Assembly: GCF_040907265.1 (NCBI RefSeq)
Contig: NZ_JBFOHP010000002.1
Coordinates: 1,178,001 to 1,242,000 of the forward strand
Origin: Streptomyces sclerotialus
Lineage (GTDB): Bacteria > Actinomycetota > Actinomycetes > Streptomycetales > Streptomycetaceae
Reading direction: 5' to 3'
Length of the DNA: 64,000 bases
In this document: positions 32,604-42,364 of the stretch, in pieces
How the letters are laid out: each line of letters starts with the position of its first letter
Numbering within the stretch: position 1 is the first letter of the stretch
The notes under the pieces: generated by a model
What the model was told of the DNA's origin: nothing
What the model saw: the letters and a program-made list of their open reading frames with translations, nothing else
The model's database searches: none
Translations under genes and position numbers: made by a program

Positions 32604-35321
32604 ATGACCACTTCGACGAAGGCCGGGCGTGCCGGTCCGGCCGGTGACGCACGCGGCCGGGAGAAGCTGTGGGGCCCCTACCTCGGCGAACGGCAGTGGG
32701 GCACCGTCCGCGAGGACTACAGCCCCGGCGGTGACGCCTGGTCCGCCTTCCCCCACGACCACGCGCGCTCCCGCGCCTACCGGTGGGGGGAGGACGGCCT
32801 GGGCGGCATCTGCGACGAGAAGCAGCGGCTGTGTTTCGCGCTCGCGTTGTGGAACGGACGCGATCCGATCCTCAAGGAGCGGGCCTTCGGACTGACGAAC
32901 GGCGAGGGCAACCACGGCGAGGACGTCAAGGAGTACTACTTCTACCTCGACAGCACGCCCAGCCACTCGTACCTGAAGTACCTGTACAAGTACCCGCAGG
33001 CCGCGTTCCCGTACAACGACCTGGTGACCACCAACCGGAACCGCGGCCGGCACGAATTCGAGTACGAGCTGCTGGACACCGGGGTGTTCGACGACGACCG
33101 CTACTTCGACGTCACCGTCGAGTACGCCAAGGCGTCACCCGAGGACGTACTGATCCGGATCACCGCCGAGAACCGCGGCCCCGACGAGGCCACCCTGCAC
33201 CTCCTGCCGACCCTGTGGTTCCGCAACACCTGGTCCTGGGAGGACGGCGGACGCGCCGCCGCACCACGGCTCTACTCGATCCGCGGTCCGGCGGGCACCA
33301 CCGCGCTCCGGGCCGACCACCCGACGCTGGGCAGTTACGACCTGCGGTGCGGTGGGCGGGTGCCCCTGCTGTTCACCGAGAACGACACCAACACCGAGCG
33401 GCTGTCCGGTACGCCCAACGCCTCGCCGTACGTGAAGGACGGCATCGGCCGCTGTGTGGTCGACGGCGAGAAGGCCGCGGTCAATCCCGCGCAGGAGGGC
33501 ACCAAGGCCGCCGCACACTACACACTGACGGTCCCGGCCGGCGGCGCCGGATCCGTCCGGCTCCGCCTCGCCCCGGCCGGCTCCTCGATGCCCCTGGCCC
33601 GCGACTTCGACACCGTGTTCCGCGACCGGCAGGCCGAGGCCGACGCCTTCTACCGCGAACTGACGCCGGACGGCGCGAGCGAGGACGAGGCGCGGGTGCT
33701 GCGCCAGGCACTGGCCGGGATGCTGTGGTCGAAGCAGTACTACTCCTTCGACGTGGAGAACTGGCTGGCCGAGCACGGCCTCGACCCCTGGACGGCGCCG
33801 GGCCGGGCGGTACGCAACGGCGCGTGGTTCCACATGGCGTGCGACGACATCGTCTCCATGCCGGACACGTGGGAGTACCCCTGGTTCGCCGCGTGGGACC
33901 TGGCCTTCCACACCGTCGCGCTGTCGGTGGTCGACCTGGCCTTCGCCAAGGAGCAGCTGGAACTGCTGCTGCGGGACACCTACTTGCACCCCAACGGCCA
34001 GATTCCCGCGTACGAGTGGAACTTCGGTGACGTCAATCCGCCCGTCCACGCCTGGGCGGCGTACTTCATCTACACGCTGGAAGAGCTGCGCACGGGCAAC
34101 GCCGACCGGGCCTTCCTGGACCGTGTCTTCCAGAAGCTGCTGACCAACTTCACCTGGTGGGTCAACCGTAAGGACCCCAGCGGCCGCAACCTCTTCCAGG
34201 GCGGCTTCCTCGGCCTGGACAACATCGGTGTGTTCGACCGCAGCGCGCAGCTGCCCACCGGCGGCCACCTGGAGCAGGCCGACGGGACCGCGTGGATGGC
34301 GCTGTACTGCCAGACCATGCTGCAGATCGCGCTGGAACTCGTCCGGCACGACCCCACCGGTTACGAGGACCACGTGCTCAAGTTCGCGGAACACTTCCTG
34401 TGGATCGCGGCCGCCATGGACCACACCGGCGGGGACGGACTGTGGGACGAGGAGGACGGCTTCTTCTACGACGTGCTCCGGCTGCCGGACGGGCGGGCGA
34501 CGCGTCTGAAGGTCCGCTCGACGGTGGGGCTGCTGCCGCTCTGCGCGGCGACCGTGCTGCGGCCCGGTCAGCTGGCCGGTGTGCACGGCCTGGGCGACCG
34601 GTTGCGCCGCTTCGTCGACCGCCACCCCTCCCTGGCGCCCGGCCTCGCCGAGGCGCTGGCGGGGGCCGAGGGCGGCCCGCGGCTGCTGTCCGTCGTCGAC
34701 GAGAAGCGGCTGGTCCGCGTCCTGGCACGGCTGCTGTCCGAGGACGAGTTCCTCAGCCCGTACGGCATCAGGGCGCTCTCGCGGTACCACGCCGGCCACC
34801 CGTACACCTTCCGGGCCGACGGCACCGAGCACCGTGTCGGCTACCTGCCCGCCGAGTCCGACTCCGGGATGTTCGGCGGCAACTCCAACTGGCGCGGGCC
34901 GGTGTGGTTCCCCACCAACGCCCTCATCATCCGCGGGCTGCTCAACCTCTACGCGTTCCACGGTGACGACCTCACCGTGGAGTGCCCCACCGGCTCCGGC
35001 GTCCGGATGAACCTGTACCAGGTCGCGAGCGAGCTCTCCACCCGTCTCAGCCGCCTCTTCCTGCGTGACGGGAGCGGGCGCCGGCCCGTGTACGGCGGCC
35101 AGCGGAAGTTCCAGGACGACCCGCACTGGCGCGATCTGCTCTCCTTCCACGAGTACTTCCACGGTGACAACGGCGCGGGCATCGGCGCGGCGCACCAGAC
35201 CGGCTGGACGGGCCTGGTGGCCCCGCTGATGATGCTCTTCGGCACCCTCACGCCCGAGCAGTTCCGCGCCGGGCCCGCGGCGCGGGAGACGTCCGGGCCA
35301 GGAGGGGAGGGAACGCGATGA
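32604..35321 (+). CDS. GH63-type glucosidase (MGH1-like, alpha/alpha barrel)
   Basis: A 905-residue cytoplasmic glycosidase. The N-terminal half is a beta-rich domain (LYKYPQAAFPYNDLV, HLLPTLWFRNTWSW); the C-terminal (alpha/alpha)6 barrel carries the acidic segments TWEYPWFAAWDLAFHT, NGQIPAYEWNFGDVNPPVHAW and SGMFGGNSNWRGPVWFP, as in GH63/MGH1-like glucosidases and mannosylglycerate-type hydrolases. No signal peptide is present. ATG 32604 has GGAG. The stop overlaps the next start (ATGA), so it is translationally coupled to a GH13 enzyme, suggesting they act on the same intracellular oligosaccharide, which cannot be identified. Confidence 0.88.
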   Translation: MTTSTKAGRAGPAGDARGREKLWGPYLGERQWGTVREDYSPGGDAWSAFPHDHARSRAYRWGEDGLGGICDEKQRLCFALALWNGRDPILKERAFGLTNGEGNHGEDVKEYYFYLDSTPSHSYLKYLYKYPQAAFPYNDLVTTNRNRGRHEFEYELLDTGVFDDDRYFDVTVEYAKASPEDVLIRITAENRGPDEATLHLLPTLWFRNTWSWEDGGRAAAPRLYSIRGPAGTTALRADHPTLGSYDLRCGGRVPLLFTENDTNTERLSGTPNASPYVKDGIGRCVVDGEKAAVNPAQEGTKAAAHYTLTVPAGGAGSVRLRLAPAGSSMPLARDFDTVFRDRQAEADAFYRELTPDGASEDEARVLRQALAGMLWSKQYYSFDVENWLAEHGLDPWTAPGRAVRNGAWFHMACDDIVSMPDTWEYPWFAAWDLAFHTVALSVVDLAFAKEQLELLLRDTYLHPNGQIPAYEWNFGDVNPPVHAWAAYFIYTLEELRTGNADRAFLDRVFQKLLTNFTWWVNRKDPSGRNLFQGGFLGLDNIGVFDRSAQLPTGGHLEQADGTAWMALYCQTMLQIALELVRHDPTGYEDHVLKFAEHFLWIAAAMDHTGGDGLWDEEDGFFYDVLRLPDGRATRLKVRSTVGLLPLCAATVLRPGQLAGVHGLGDRLRRFVDRHPSLAPGLAEALAGAEGGPRLLSVVDEKRLVRVLARLLSEDEFLSPYGIRALSRYHAGHPYTFRADGTEHRVGYLPAESDSGMFGGNSNWRGPVWFPTNALIIRGLLNLYAFHGDDLTVECPTGSGVRMNLYQVASELSTRLSRLFLRDGSGRRPVYGGQRKFQDDPHWRDLLSFHEYFHGDNGAGIGAAHQTGWTGLVAPLMMLFGTLTPEQFRAGPAARETSGPGGEGTR

Positions 35322-36805
35322 GCCGGCTTCCGGCACAACCCGTCATCCATGAGATCAACACCCACGTGTGGCTGCGCGAGGTGCAGCAGCGTGTCGGGCG
35401 CGCGGTGGGTCTCGACGGCGTCCCGAAGGACGCCTGGGACCGGATCACCCCGCACGGCATCGATGCCGTCTGGCTCATGGGGGTGTGGGAACGCAGCGAC
35501 GTGGGCCGCGACATCGCGCTGCGCGACCCCGCGCTGCGCCGTTCCTTCGCCGAGGCACTGCCGGACGTCCGGGACGACGACATCGCCGGCTCCCCGTACT
35601 GCGTACGCCGCTACACCGTCGACGCGGCGCTGGGCGGTCCCGCCGGGCTCGCTTCGGCCCGTACCGAGCTCGCCGGCCGCGGCATCGGCCTGCTGCTGGA
35701 CTACGTGCCCAACCACGTCGCGCCGGACAGTCCGCTGCTGAGCGAGCATCCCGAGTACTTCGTCCGCGGCACCGCCGACGACCTGCGCCGCGACCCGGCG
35801 GCCTACCTCGCGTCGGGCGGCCATGTCTTCGCCCGTGGCCGCGACCCCTTCTTCCCGCCCTGGCCGGACGTGGTGCAGCTGAACGCCTTCCGGCCCGGCA
35901 CGCGGGAGGCCACGGCCGACACGCTGACGCGCATCGGCGGGATGTGCGACGGGGTGCGCTGCGACATGGCGATGCTGATGATGAACGACGTCTTCGCGCG
36001 GACCTGGGGGCACCGCGCCGGTCCGCCGCCGGACACCGAGTTCTGGCCCGCGGTCCTGACCTCGGTCCGGCGGCAGCGGCCGGACATGACCTTCATCGCG
36101 GAGGCGTACTGGGACCTCGAATGGGACCTGCAGCAGCAGGGCTTCGACCACTGCTACGACAAGCGGCTGTACGACCGGCTGCTGCACGAGCGGGCGGTCT
36201 CGGTGTTCCGGCACCTCCAGGCGGACGTGAGCTACCAGCGGCGCCTCGTACGGTTCCTGGAGAACCACGACGAGCCACGGGCCGCTTCGGTGCTGGACGC
36301 CGCCGAGGAACGTGCGGCAGCCGTCGCCATCGCCACACTGCCCGGCGCGACGCTGTGGCACGAAGGCCAGTTCACCGGGCGCCGGACGCGCCTGCCCGTC
36401 TTCCTCACCCGGCGCCCCCACGAACCGCCCGACGCCGGGCTGCGGGCCTTCCACGAGCGGCTGCTGGCCGCCGTGCACCGCAGCGGCATGCGCACGGGGC
36501 ACTGGGAACTGCTGCGCTCCGAGGGCTGGCCCGACAACCCGACCCACCACGACCTGCTCGCCTGGGGCTGGCGGGGCACGGCGGGCACGTTCCTCATCGT
36601 CGTCAACCTCTCCGCACACGGCTCCCAGGCCAGGATCCGCCTGCCGTGGCCCGACCTCGGCAGGACCACCTGCCGGCTGACGGACCTGCTGGACGGCACC
36701 CGGTACGAACGTCCCGGCAGCGAACTGACCGGTCCCGGCCTCTTCGTCGACCTGCCCGCCTGGCACACCCACGTCTTCGCACTCGAACCGGCAGCGGAAC
36801 GGTGA
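35318..36805 (+). CDS. GH13 alpha-amylase-family enzyme
   Basis: A 495-residue TIM-barrel glycosidase. All four GH13 regions are present: DYVPNH (128-133), GVRCDMAML with nucleophile D216, FIAEAYW with acid/base E262, and ENHDEPR with D318. The C-terminal part (GTFLIVVNLS, TCRLTDLLDGTRYER) is the usual beta-sandwich. There is no export signal. The ATGA overlap with the GH63 gene couples their translation. Closest functional themes are amylase/maltogenic enzymes acting on intracellular alpha-glucans or trehalose-related sugars; exact specificity is not readable. Confidence 0.9.
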   Translation: MSRLPAQPVIHEINTHVWLREVQQRVGRAVGLDGVPKDAWDRITPHGIDAVWLMGVWERSDVGRDIALRDPALRRSFAEALPDVRDDDIAGSPYCVRRYTVDAALGGPAGLASARTELAGRGIGLLLDYVPNHVAPDSPLLSEHPEYFVRGTADDLRRDPAAYLASGGHVFARGRDPFFPPWPDVVQLNAFRPGTREATADTLTRIGGMCDGVRCDMAMLMMNDVFARTWGHRAGPPPDTEFWPAVLTSVRRQRPDMTFIAEAYWDLEWDLQQQGFDHCYDKRLYDRLLHERAVSVFRHLQADVSYQRRLVRFLENHDEPRAASVLDAAEERAAAVAIATLPGATLWHEGQFTGRRTRLPVFLTRRPHEPPDAGLRAFHERLLAAVHRSGMRTGHWELLRSEGWPDNPTHHDLLAWGWRGTAGTFLIVVNLSAHGSQARIRLPWPDLGRTTCRLTDLLDGTRYERPGSELTGPGLFVDLPAWHTHVFALEPAAER

Positions 36806-36853
36806 CGCACGGCCCGGTTCGTACGCCTGGACGGCGAACGGAGGAAGAAGACC

Positions 36854-37192
36854 ATGAACGGTTCCGTGACCCTCGCCTACGACTATCCGATCCTGGGAGT
36901 TTTCTGGACCACGTTCCTGCTCTTCCTGTGGGTGATGTGGTTCATGCTGCTGTTCCACGTCCTCGCGGACGTCTTCCGGGACGACGGCCTGAACGGATGG
37001 GCGAAGACAGGCTGGATCATCTTCGTCCTCGTGCTGCCGTTCCTCGGCGTCCTGGTCTACGTCGGCGTCCGGGGCCGGGGCATGGGCCGTCGCAAAGTGG
37101 CCCAGGCGGAGGCCCAGCGGGAGGCGTTCGACGACTACATCCGCAGGACCGCGGCGAGCGATCCGGCCCGCACCACCAGGCCGACGATGTAG
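36854..37192 (+). CDS. PLDc_N-type small membrane protein
   Basis: A 112-residue two-helix membrane protein: ILGVFWTTFLLFLWVMWFMLLFH (13-35, includes a short break) and WIIFVLVLPFLGVLVYVGVRG (54-74), joined by VLADVFRDDGLNGWAKTGW. This is the phospholipase D N-terminal membrane-anchor (PLDc_N) pattern, found alone in many actinobacteria, often with a charged C-terminal tail as here. ATG 36854 has GGAGG. It follows the GH13 gene by 48 nt and is probably in the same operon. Function unknown. Confidence 0.82.
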   Translation: MNGSVTLAYDYPILGVFWTTFLLFLWVMWFMLLFHVLADVFRDDGLNGWAKTGWIIFVLVLPFLGVLVYVGVRGRGMGRRKVAQAEAQREAFDDYIRRTAASDPARTTRPTM

Positions 37193-37202
37193 CGAGTCCC
37201 TC

Positions 37203-37226
37203 GGAGGTCCCCCGGGCGGGACCTCC
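37203..37226 (+). terminator. hairpin between small membrane gene and hydrolase
   Basis: Perfect 9-bp arms GGAGGTCCC and GGGACCTCC with a CCGGGC loop, 10 nt after the small membrane protein stop. It may terminate or attenuate the upstream operon. Confidence 0.65.
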
Positions 37227-37248
37227 CGGTGAGTGAGAGGCGGCCAGG

Positions 37249-38895
37249 GTGGTGGGATCCGGGAAACAACGGAAGCTGCTGTATCTCACACTTCCCGGCT
37301 GCTGGGGCGCGCTCGTCCTGGCCTGCCTCTCCTTCACACCCTCGCTGCTGCCGCGCGGCGGCATCCTGCAAGGCATCGTCTGCGGCATCACCGCGGCCAT
37401 CGGCTACGGGCTCGGGGTACTCGCCGCGTACGTGTGGCGTGCCTTCGCCGATCGCGGGCCGCGGCCTCCGCGGCCCCGGTCCTGGCTCGTCCTGGGGATC
37501 AGCGCGGCCGTCCTGTTCGGCCTGTTCTTCGGTTTCGGGCAGTACTGGCAGCACGAGCTCCGCCGGCTGATGGGCGTCACGGAACACAACATCCCGCTCG
37601 TCGTGCTCTCCCCCCTCGTCGCGGTCCTGGTCTTCTGCATCGTCCTGCCGGCCGGGCGCGGCCTGCGCGGCCTGTACCGCTTGCTGGTGGGCCTGCTCAG
37701 GCGCTGGATCGGGCCGCGCGCGGCGACCGCGGTCGGCTGGACCGTCGTTGCCGGTCTCGCCTGGCTGCTCCTCACCGGCCTGCTGCTCGACGGGTTCGTC
37801 AGCGTGGCCGACAAGGCGTTCTCGGCCCGCGACACGACCACCCCGGAGGGGGCGCAGCGGCCCACGACGAGCCTGCGCTCGGGCGGTCCGGGCTCGCTCA
37901 CGGCATGGGACTCGCTGGGGCGGCAGGGACGCGGATTCGTCGGCACCGGGCCGTCGGCGGACGCCATCGGGGAGTTCACCGGCCGTCCGGCGCCGGTGCC
38001 GGTGCGCTCGTACGCCGGACTGGCGTCGGCCGACGACACGGAGGCCCGCGCCGCCCGGGCGGTGGCGGAACTGAGCCGCCAGGGCGGCTTCGCGCGCAAG
38101 AACCTGCTCGTGGTGACGACGACGGGGAGCGGCTGGGTCGATCCCGCCGCGGTGGACTCCTTCGAGTACCTCAGCGGCGGCGACTCGGCAACCGTGGCGA
38201 TCCAGTACTCCTACCTCCCGTCCTGGATCTCCTACCTGGTCGACCAGAGCAAGGCCCGCGAGGCGGGCCGCGCCCTCTTCGACGCCGTGTACGACGACTG
38301 GTCGAAGCTGCCCGCTGACTCGCGCCCCCGGCTGTTCGTCGCCGGGGAGAGCCTGGGCTCGTTCGGCGGGGAGACCGCCTTCAGCGGGGAGTACGACCTG
38401 CGGAACCGCACGTCGGGCACGATGTTCACCGGGCCTCCCCACTTCAACACGCTGTTCCGGGAGTTCAGCGACCACCGTGACGCCGGCAGTCCGGAGGAGC
38501 AGCCGGTCTACAAGGACGGGCGGACCGTCCGCTTCACGAACGACCCGGCCGCGGCGATCCCGCCGGCGGACCGGCCCTGGGAAGGCAGCCGCGTCCTCTA
38601 TCTGATGCACCCGTCCGATCCGATCGTCCGGTGGACCCCGCATCTCGTCCTCGACAAACCGGACTGGATCGGCCGGTCGGCCGGGGACGACGTCCTGCCG
38701 GACATGGTCTGGATTCCCTTCGTGACGTTCTGGCAGGTCACCGCCGATCTGCCGTTCTCCACCGACGTGCCGGCCGGCCACGGGCACACGTACACGACCG
38801 AATACGTCGACGGCTGGCACACCGTCATGCGGCCGGCGGGCATCACCGCCGAGGACGTGCGAGAGCTGAAGAAGGTCATCGCGGCGGTGGAGTGA
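37249..38895 (+). CDS. membrane alpha/beta-hydrolase (Abhydrolase_9 family)
   Basis: A 548-residue protein with an N-terminal membrane part (helices at about 12-28, 38-58, 80-100, 115-135 and 165-185) and a C-terminal alpha/beta-hydrolase domain. The nucleophile elbow is GESLG with S368; GRPAPVPVRSYAGLASA and VTTTGSGWVDPAAVDSFEY are typical of the actinobacterial Abhydrolase_9/DUF2319 family, and a late His lies in EYVDGWHTV. GTG 37249 has GAGAGG. Substrate unknown; family members are thought to be membrane lipases or esterases. Confidence 0.87.
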   Translation: MVGSGKQRKLLYLTLPGCWGALVLACLSFTPSLLPRGGILQGIVCGITAAIGYGLGVLAAYVWRAFADRGPRPPRPRSWLVLGISAAVLFGLFFGFGQYWQHELRRLMGVTEHNIPLVVLSPLVAVLVFCIVLPAGRGLRGLYRLLVGLLRRWIGPRAATAVGWTVVAGLAWLLLTGLLLDGFVSVADKAFSARDTTTPEGAQRPTTSLRSGGPGSLTAWDSLGRQGRGFVGTGPSADAIGEFTGRPAPVPVRSYAGLASADDTEARAARAVAELSRQGGFARKNLLVVTTTGSGWVDPAAVDSFEYLSGGDSATVAIQYSYLPSWISYLVDQSKAREAGRALFDAVYDDWSKLPADSRPRLFVAGESLGSFGGETAFSGEYDLRNRTSGTMFTGPPHFNTLFREFSDHRDAGSPEEQPVYKDGRTVRFTNDPAAAIPPADRPWEGSRVLYLMHPSDPIVRWTPHLVLDKPDWIGRSAGDDVLPDMVWIPFVTFWQVTADLPFSTDVPAGHGHTYTTEYVDGWHTVMRPAGITAEDVRELKKVIAAVE

Positions 38896-38950
38896 GCGGT
38901 GGAGTGAGTGAGTGAGCGCCTGCCGGCGGCGAGGGCATGCCGGGCCCGGG

Positions 38951-39682
38951 TCACCGCAGCAGGTAGCCGGTCAGGTAGCCCAGCGCGTTGACCGCCCAGT
39001 GCAGCCCCATGGGCGCCAGCAGGCTGCCGCTGCGGCGCCGCAGCTCGCACAGCAGGACGCCCGCCGCCCCCGTGAACAGCACCGTGCCCGCCACGGCCAG
39101 CGCTGCACCGAGAGCCGAATCGCCGAACACCGGTGTCAGTACGGGCTTGTCGGTCGCCAGGTGCAGCGACGGCAGGATGTGCCACAGCCCGAACAGCGAG
39201 CTCGACACGGCGGTCGCCCGGACCGCGCCACGCGCGCGGCAGACCGAGCCGTACAGGACGCCCCGGAAGGCGACCTCCTCCAGCAGCACCGTGCCGACGG
39301 GCACCGTGACCAGTACCCGCCACGCCACCTGCCCACCGGTCAGCCTGCTGTACCGCTCGTCCGCGAACAGGCCGTGCGCCACCGGCAGCAGTGCCCCCAC
39401 CGCACAGACCGCAGCGACCAGCCCGATCAGGACCACCGCCCACCGCGCACCCCGCCCGAGTGCGGCAGGGTCCAGGCCCGCGTCCGCCCAGGTGCCCCCG
39501 GCGGCGAACAGCACACCCAGCAGCAGGGCGCTGACCGCCACGGCGGTCAGCAACCCGAACGACGGCGCCCACCGGTTGTTCACCGCATTGACGACGGCCA
39601 GCACGGCGACGGTGACGCCTGCCGCCACGCCCGTACGCACGGCACACCGGCCCTCCGGCTGCGCGGAGCCGGCTGAGTCCAC
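38951..39682 (-). CDS. CPBP-family intramembrane metalloprotease
   Basis: A 243-residue membrane protein with about eight helices. The ABI/CPBP motifs are present: LLEEVAFRGVLY (EExxxR, about 133-144), SLFGLWHILPS with the first ligand His, and GLHWAVNALGYL with the second. Bacterial members are Rce1-like proteases, sometimes giving self-immunity to peptide bacteriocins. No bacteriocin or prenyl-protein gene is adjacent. The gene converges on the hydrolase and is followed by the amidase gene in the opposite reading order. ATG 39682 is the likely start. Confidence 0.88.
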   Translation of the reverse strand: MDSAGSAQPEGRCAVRTGVAAGVTVAVLAVVNAVNNRWAPSFGLLTAVAVSALLLGVLFAAGGTWADAGLDPAALGRGARWAVVLIGLVAAVCAVGALLPVAHGLFADERYSRLTGGQVAWRVLVTVPVGTVLLEEVAFRGVLYGSVCRARGAVRATAVSSSLFGLWHILPSLHLATDKPVLTPVFGDSALGAALAVAGTVLFTGAAGVLLCELRRRSGSLLAPMGLHWAVNALGYLTGYLLR

Positions 39683-39736
39683 AGGACGATTGTCGCCCCG
39701 CGGCAGCCGTTTTCCGGGAGACCGTCCCCGGCCCGC

Positions 39737-41350
39737 TCACCCGGTGGGGCCGGAGCCCACCGAGGGCAGGTAGCGCGGGGCCCGCCAGGCGGCCAGCCGG
39801 TGTTCCACCGCGGCACCGAGCGACAGCAGTTCGGCGTCCCGGTGGTCACCCGTCATCAGGAGCAGGCCGACCGGGAGTTCGCCCACGAATCCGGCCGGTA
39901 CCGACAACGACGGGTACCCGGCGACGGCCGCGGGGGTGGAGGACGGGATCACGTCGTTGTCGCCCCGTGCGCAGTCGGTCGTCCAGGCGGGCGGGTTCGT
40001 CGGTGCGGCGATGGCGTCCAGCCGGTGGGCGGCCATGGTCTCGTCGAGGGAGCGCCGGGAGAGGTCCTTCAGCTCGGCGCGCATGGCCCGGTACTCGGGG
40101 TCGGTGGTGGGCGGCGAGGTCAGCGCCTGCTCGAACAGTTCCTGGCCGGCGAAGCAGGTCCGCTCCGCCGGGTGGGTGCGGTGGAACTCGATGAGCCCGG
40201 CGAGGTTCCGGGGGCCGTCGCGGGTGGCGAGGTAGGCGTCGATGTCCCGGTGGAATTCGCTGAGCAGCGCCGGGAATTCGAGTGCGGCGAGCCGCTTCTG
40301 GTACGGCGGCGTCACCTCGACGACCTCGGCCCCCGCCGTGCGCAGCTTCTTCGCGGTGCGGGACATCAAGGCGTCCACCTCCGGCCCGAGCGAGGGCAGC
40401 CGCCACAGACCGATCCGTTTACCCCGCAGAGCACCGGGGCGGGCCGAGTCCTCCTGGAGGTCGGCGGCGACGGCGGAGCGGGCGGTGTCACCACCGCTGA
40501 GCACCGAGAAGGTGAGCGCGGCGTCGGTGACGTTGCGCGCCATGGGGCCGGCGGTGTCCTGCTCCGCCGAGATCGGCACCACGCCGTCCTGGCTGACGAG
40601 GCCGAGGCTGGGCTTGTGCCCGACCACCCCGTTCATCCCGGCGGGGCACACGATGGAGCCGTCCGTCTCGGTACCGATCGCCACCTGCGCCAGCGAGGCG
40701 GCGAGCGCGGCGCCCGAACCGGAGGAGGACCCGCACGGGTTGCGGTCCAGTACGTACGGGTTGTTGGTCTGCCCGCCCACCGCCGACCAGCCCGAAGTCG
40801 GTTTCGCGGCACGGAAGTTCGCCCACTCGGAGAGATTGGTCTTGCCGAGGATCACCGCGCCCGCTTTCCGCAGCCGGGTCACCAGCGCCGCGTCGGTGCC
40901 GGGCGGGCTGCCGGCCAGCGCCTGCGATCCGGCCGTCGTCGGCATGTCGCGGGTGTTCACGTTGTCCTTGAGCAGCACGGGGATGCCGTCGAGCGGGCCA
41001 CGGGTCGCACCCCGCCGGTGCCTGGCGTCGCTGGCGGCCGCCTGGCGCAGCGCCGTCGGGTCGGTACGCAGCACCGCATCGACCTTGGGGTCGACGGTCC
41101 TGATCCGCCACAGATACGCGGCCGTCAGCGCCGACGAGGTCAGCGAACCGCCTGCCATGCGTGCCTGCAGTTCCGGAATGGTCACCGTGTCGAGGTCGAT
41201 CCCCGGCCCCGGCGCCGAACCGGCCGGTGGCGCACCACCGTGACCGGCGTCAGCGGCCTGCGCCCGCGGACTCGGCGCGCCTGCGGACAGTGTCCCCGCG
41301 ACCAGGGCGGCGACCAGAGCGGCAATACTCCTGTGCCTCAGGTTCCTCAT
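39737..41350 (-). CDS. secreted amidase-signature hydrolase
   Basis: A 537-residue exported amidase. Residues 1-32 are a Sec signal (RHRSIAALVAALVAGTLSAG, then AQA). The Ser-cisSer-Lys triad is K128 (LLKDN), the cis-Ser region CGSSSGSGAA (206-215) and nucleophile S232 (TETDGSIV); ANFRAAKPTSGWSAVGGQTNNPY is the family glycine-rich run-up. Secreted members hydrolyse peptide or carboxamide bonds of unknown substrates outside the cell. ATG 41350 is followed directly by the signal. It lies just downstream of mca on the same strand, but with a 66-nt gap and no clear functional link. Confidence 0.9.
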   Translation of the reverse strand: MRNLRHRSIAALVAALVAGTLSAGAPSPRAQAADAGHGGAPPAGSAPGPGIDLDTVTIPELQARMAGGSLTSSALTAAYLWRIRTVDPKVDAVLRTDPTALRQAAASDARHRRGATRGPLDGIPVLLKDNVNTRDMPTTAGSQALAGSPPGTDAALVTRLRKAGAVILGKTNLSEWANFRAAKPTSGWSAVGGQTNNPYVLDRNPCGSSSGSGAALAASLAQVAIGTETDGSIVCPAGMNGVVGHKPSLGLVSQDGVVPISAEQDTAGPMARNVTDAALTFSVLSGGDTARSAVAADLQEDSARPGALRGKRIGLWRLPSLGPEVDALMSRTAKKLRTAGAEVVEVTPPYQKRLAALEFPALLSEFHRDIDAYLATRDGPRNLAGLIEFHRTHPAERTCFAGQELFEQALTSPPTTDPEYRAMRAELKDLSRRSLDETMAAHRLDAIAAPTNPPAWTTDCARGDNDVIPSSTPAAVAGYPSLSVPAGFVGELPVGLLLMTGDHRDAELLSLGAAVEHRLAAWRAPRYLPSVGSGPTG

Positions 41351-41416
41351 GGGGTCAGCGGACTACACGATGACTGTCGGCGGCAAGAGTGCCCAGGCGC
41401 TGTTCGGCCTCCGAAC

Positions 41417-42304
41417 TCAGCGGGGGTCGGCGGAGACGCCCTGGAACAGGTCGTCCTCGGGCAGTTCGGTGGGTACGTGCGAGGAGACCAGGTGGTAGTC
41501 CTCGGTGGGCCAGGCGGCGGCCTCCAGGTCCATCGGGCAGGCGAGTTCGGGGCCGTCGGGGTCGACCTGGGACTCGTGTGCGAGCAGGGCCGCGCGCCGG
41601 ACGGGGAAGTACTCGGCACACTCGACGCGGGTGGTCATCTCCCAGGTGGGCCAGGCGTCCGGCCAGTCGTCGAGGAGGGCGCGGGCCGGGGAGTCGAGTC
41701 CGGCGCCGGTCATGGCGGCGTCGATGGCCTCGAAGTACTCCTTGTTGAAGGCGCAGGTGTAGTACAGCTTCAGCGGCTGCCACGGGTCGCCGGTGCCGGG
41801 GTAGCGCTCCGGGTCGGCGGCGGCCTCGAAGGCCTCGACGGTGACCTGGTGGGTCTTGATGTGGTCGGGGTGCGGGTAGCCGCCGTTCTCGTCGTAGGTG
41901 ACCACGACGTGCGGGCGGAAGGCGCGTACGGCCGCCACCAGGGGGCGCGCGGCGACCTCCAGCGGCCGGCGGGCGAAGCACCCGTCGGGCAGTTCCTCGC
42001 CGTCCTGGGCCGTCCCCGAGTCGACGAAGCCGAGGAACTGCTGGTCGACGCCGAGGATCTCGCGGGCGCGCGCCATTTCCCTGCGGCGGCGTTCGGGGAG
42101 TTCGGCGCGGACCTCGGGGCGGTCGAGCCGGGGGTTGAGGACGTCGCCGCGCTCGCCGCCGGTCATGGTGCACACGAGGATCTGGGCACCTTCGCGGGCG
42201 TACTTGACGAGGGTCGCGGCGCCCTTGCTGGACTCGTCGTCGGGGTGGGCGTGGACGGTCATCAGGCGCAGGCCGGTTCGGGGCGGGCGGACGGTGGCGG
42301 TCAT
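41417..42304 (-). CDS. mca: mycothiol S-conjugate amidase
   Basis: A 295-residue LmbE/GlcNAc-PI deacetylase-family enzyme. Zinc ligands lie in AHPDDE (19-24) and YPHPDHIKTHQ; MTGGERGDVLNPRLDRPEV and the AFNKEYFEAIDAAM region are typical of Mca, which cleaves mycothiol conjugates to release mercapturic acids for detoxification. Its presence supports an actinobacterial host. ATG 42304 is the start. It is 60 nt downstream of the DHA2 exporter and in the same direction, so conjugate cleavage and drug export may be co-expressed, a sensible detoxification pair. Confidence 0.92.
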   Translation of the reverse strand: MTATVRPPRTGLRLMTVHAHPDDESSKGAATLVKYAREGAQILVCTMTGGERGDVLNPRLDRPEVRAELPERRRREMARAREILGVDQQFLGFVDSGTAQDGEELPDGCFARRPLEVAARPLVAAVRAFRPHVVVTYDENGGYPHPDHIKTHQVTVEAFEAAADPERYPGTGDPWQPLKLYYTCAFNKEYFEAIDAAMTGAGLDSPARALLDDWPDAWPTWEMTTRVECAEYFPVRRAALLAHESQVDPDGPELACPMDLEAAAWPTEDYHLVSSHVPTELPEDDLFQGVSADPR

Positions 42305-42364
42305 CCGGTTCTCCTGGGGTACTGAGGTACGGCGGTACGAGGGGACGCGGCGGGGCGTTGGGGG

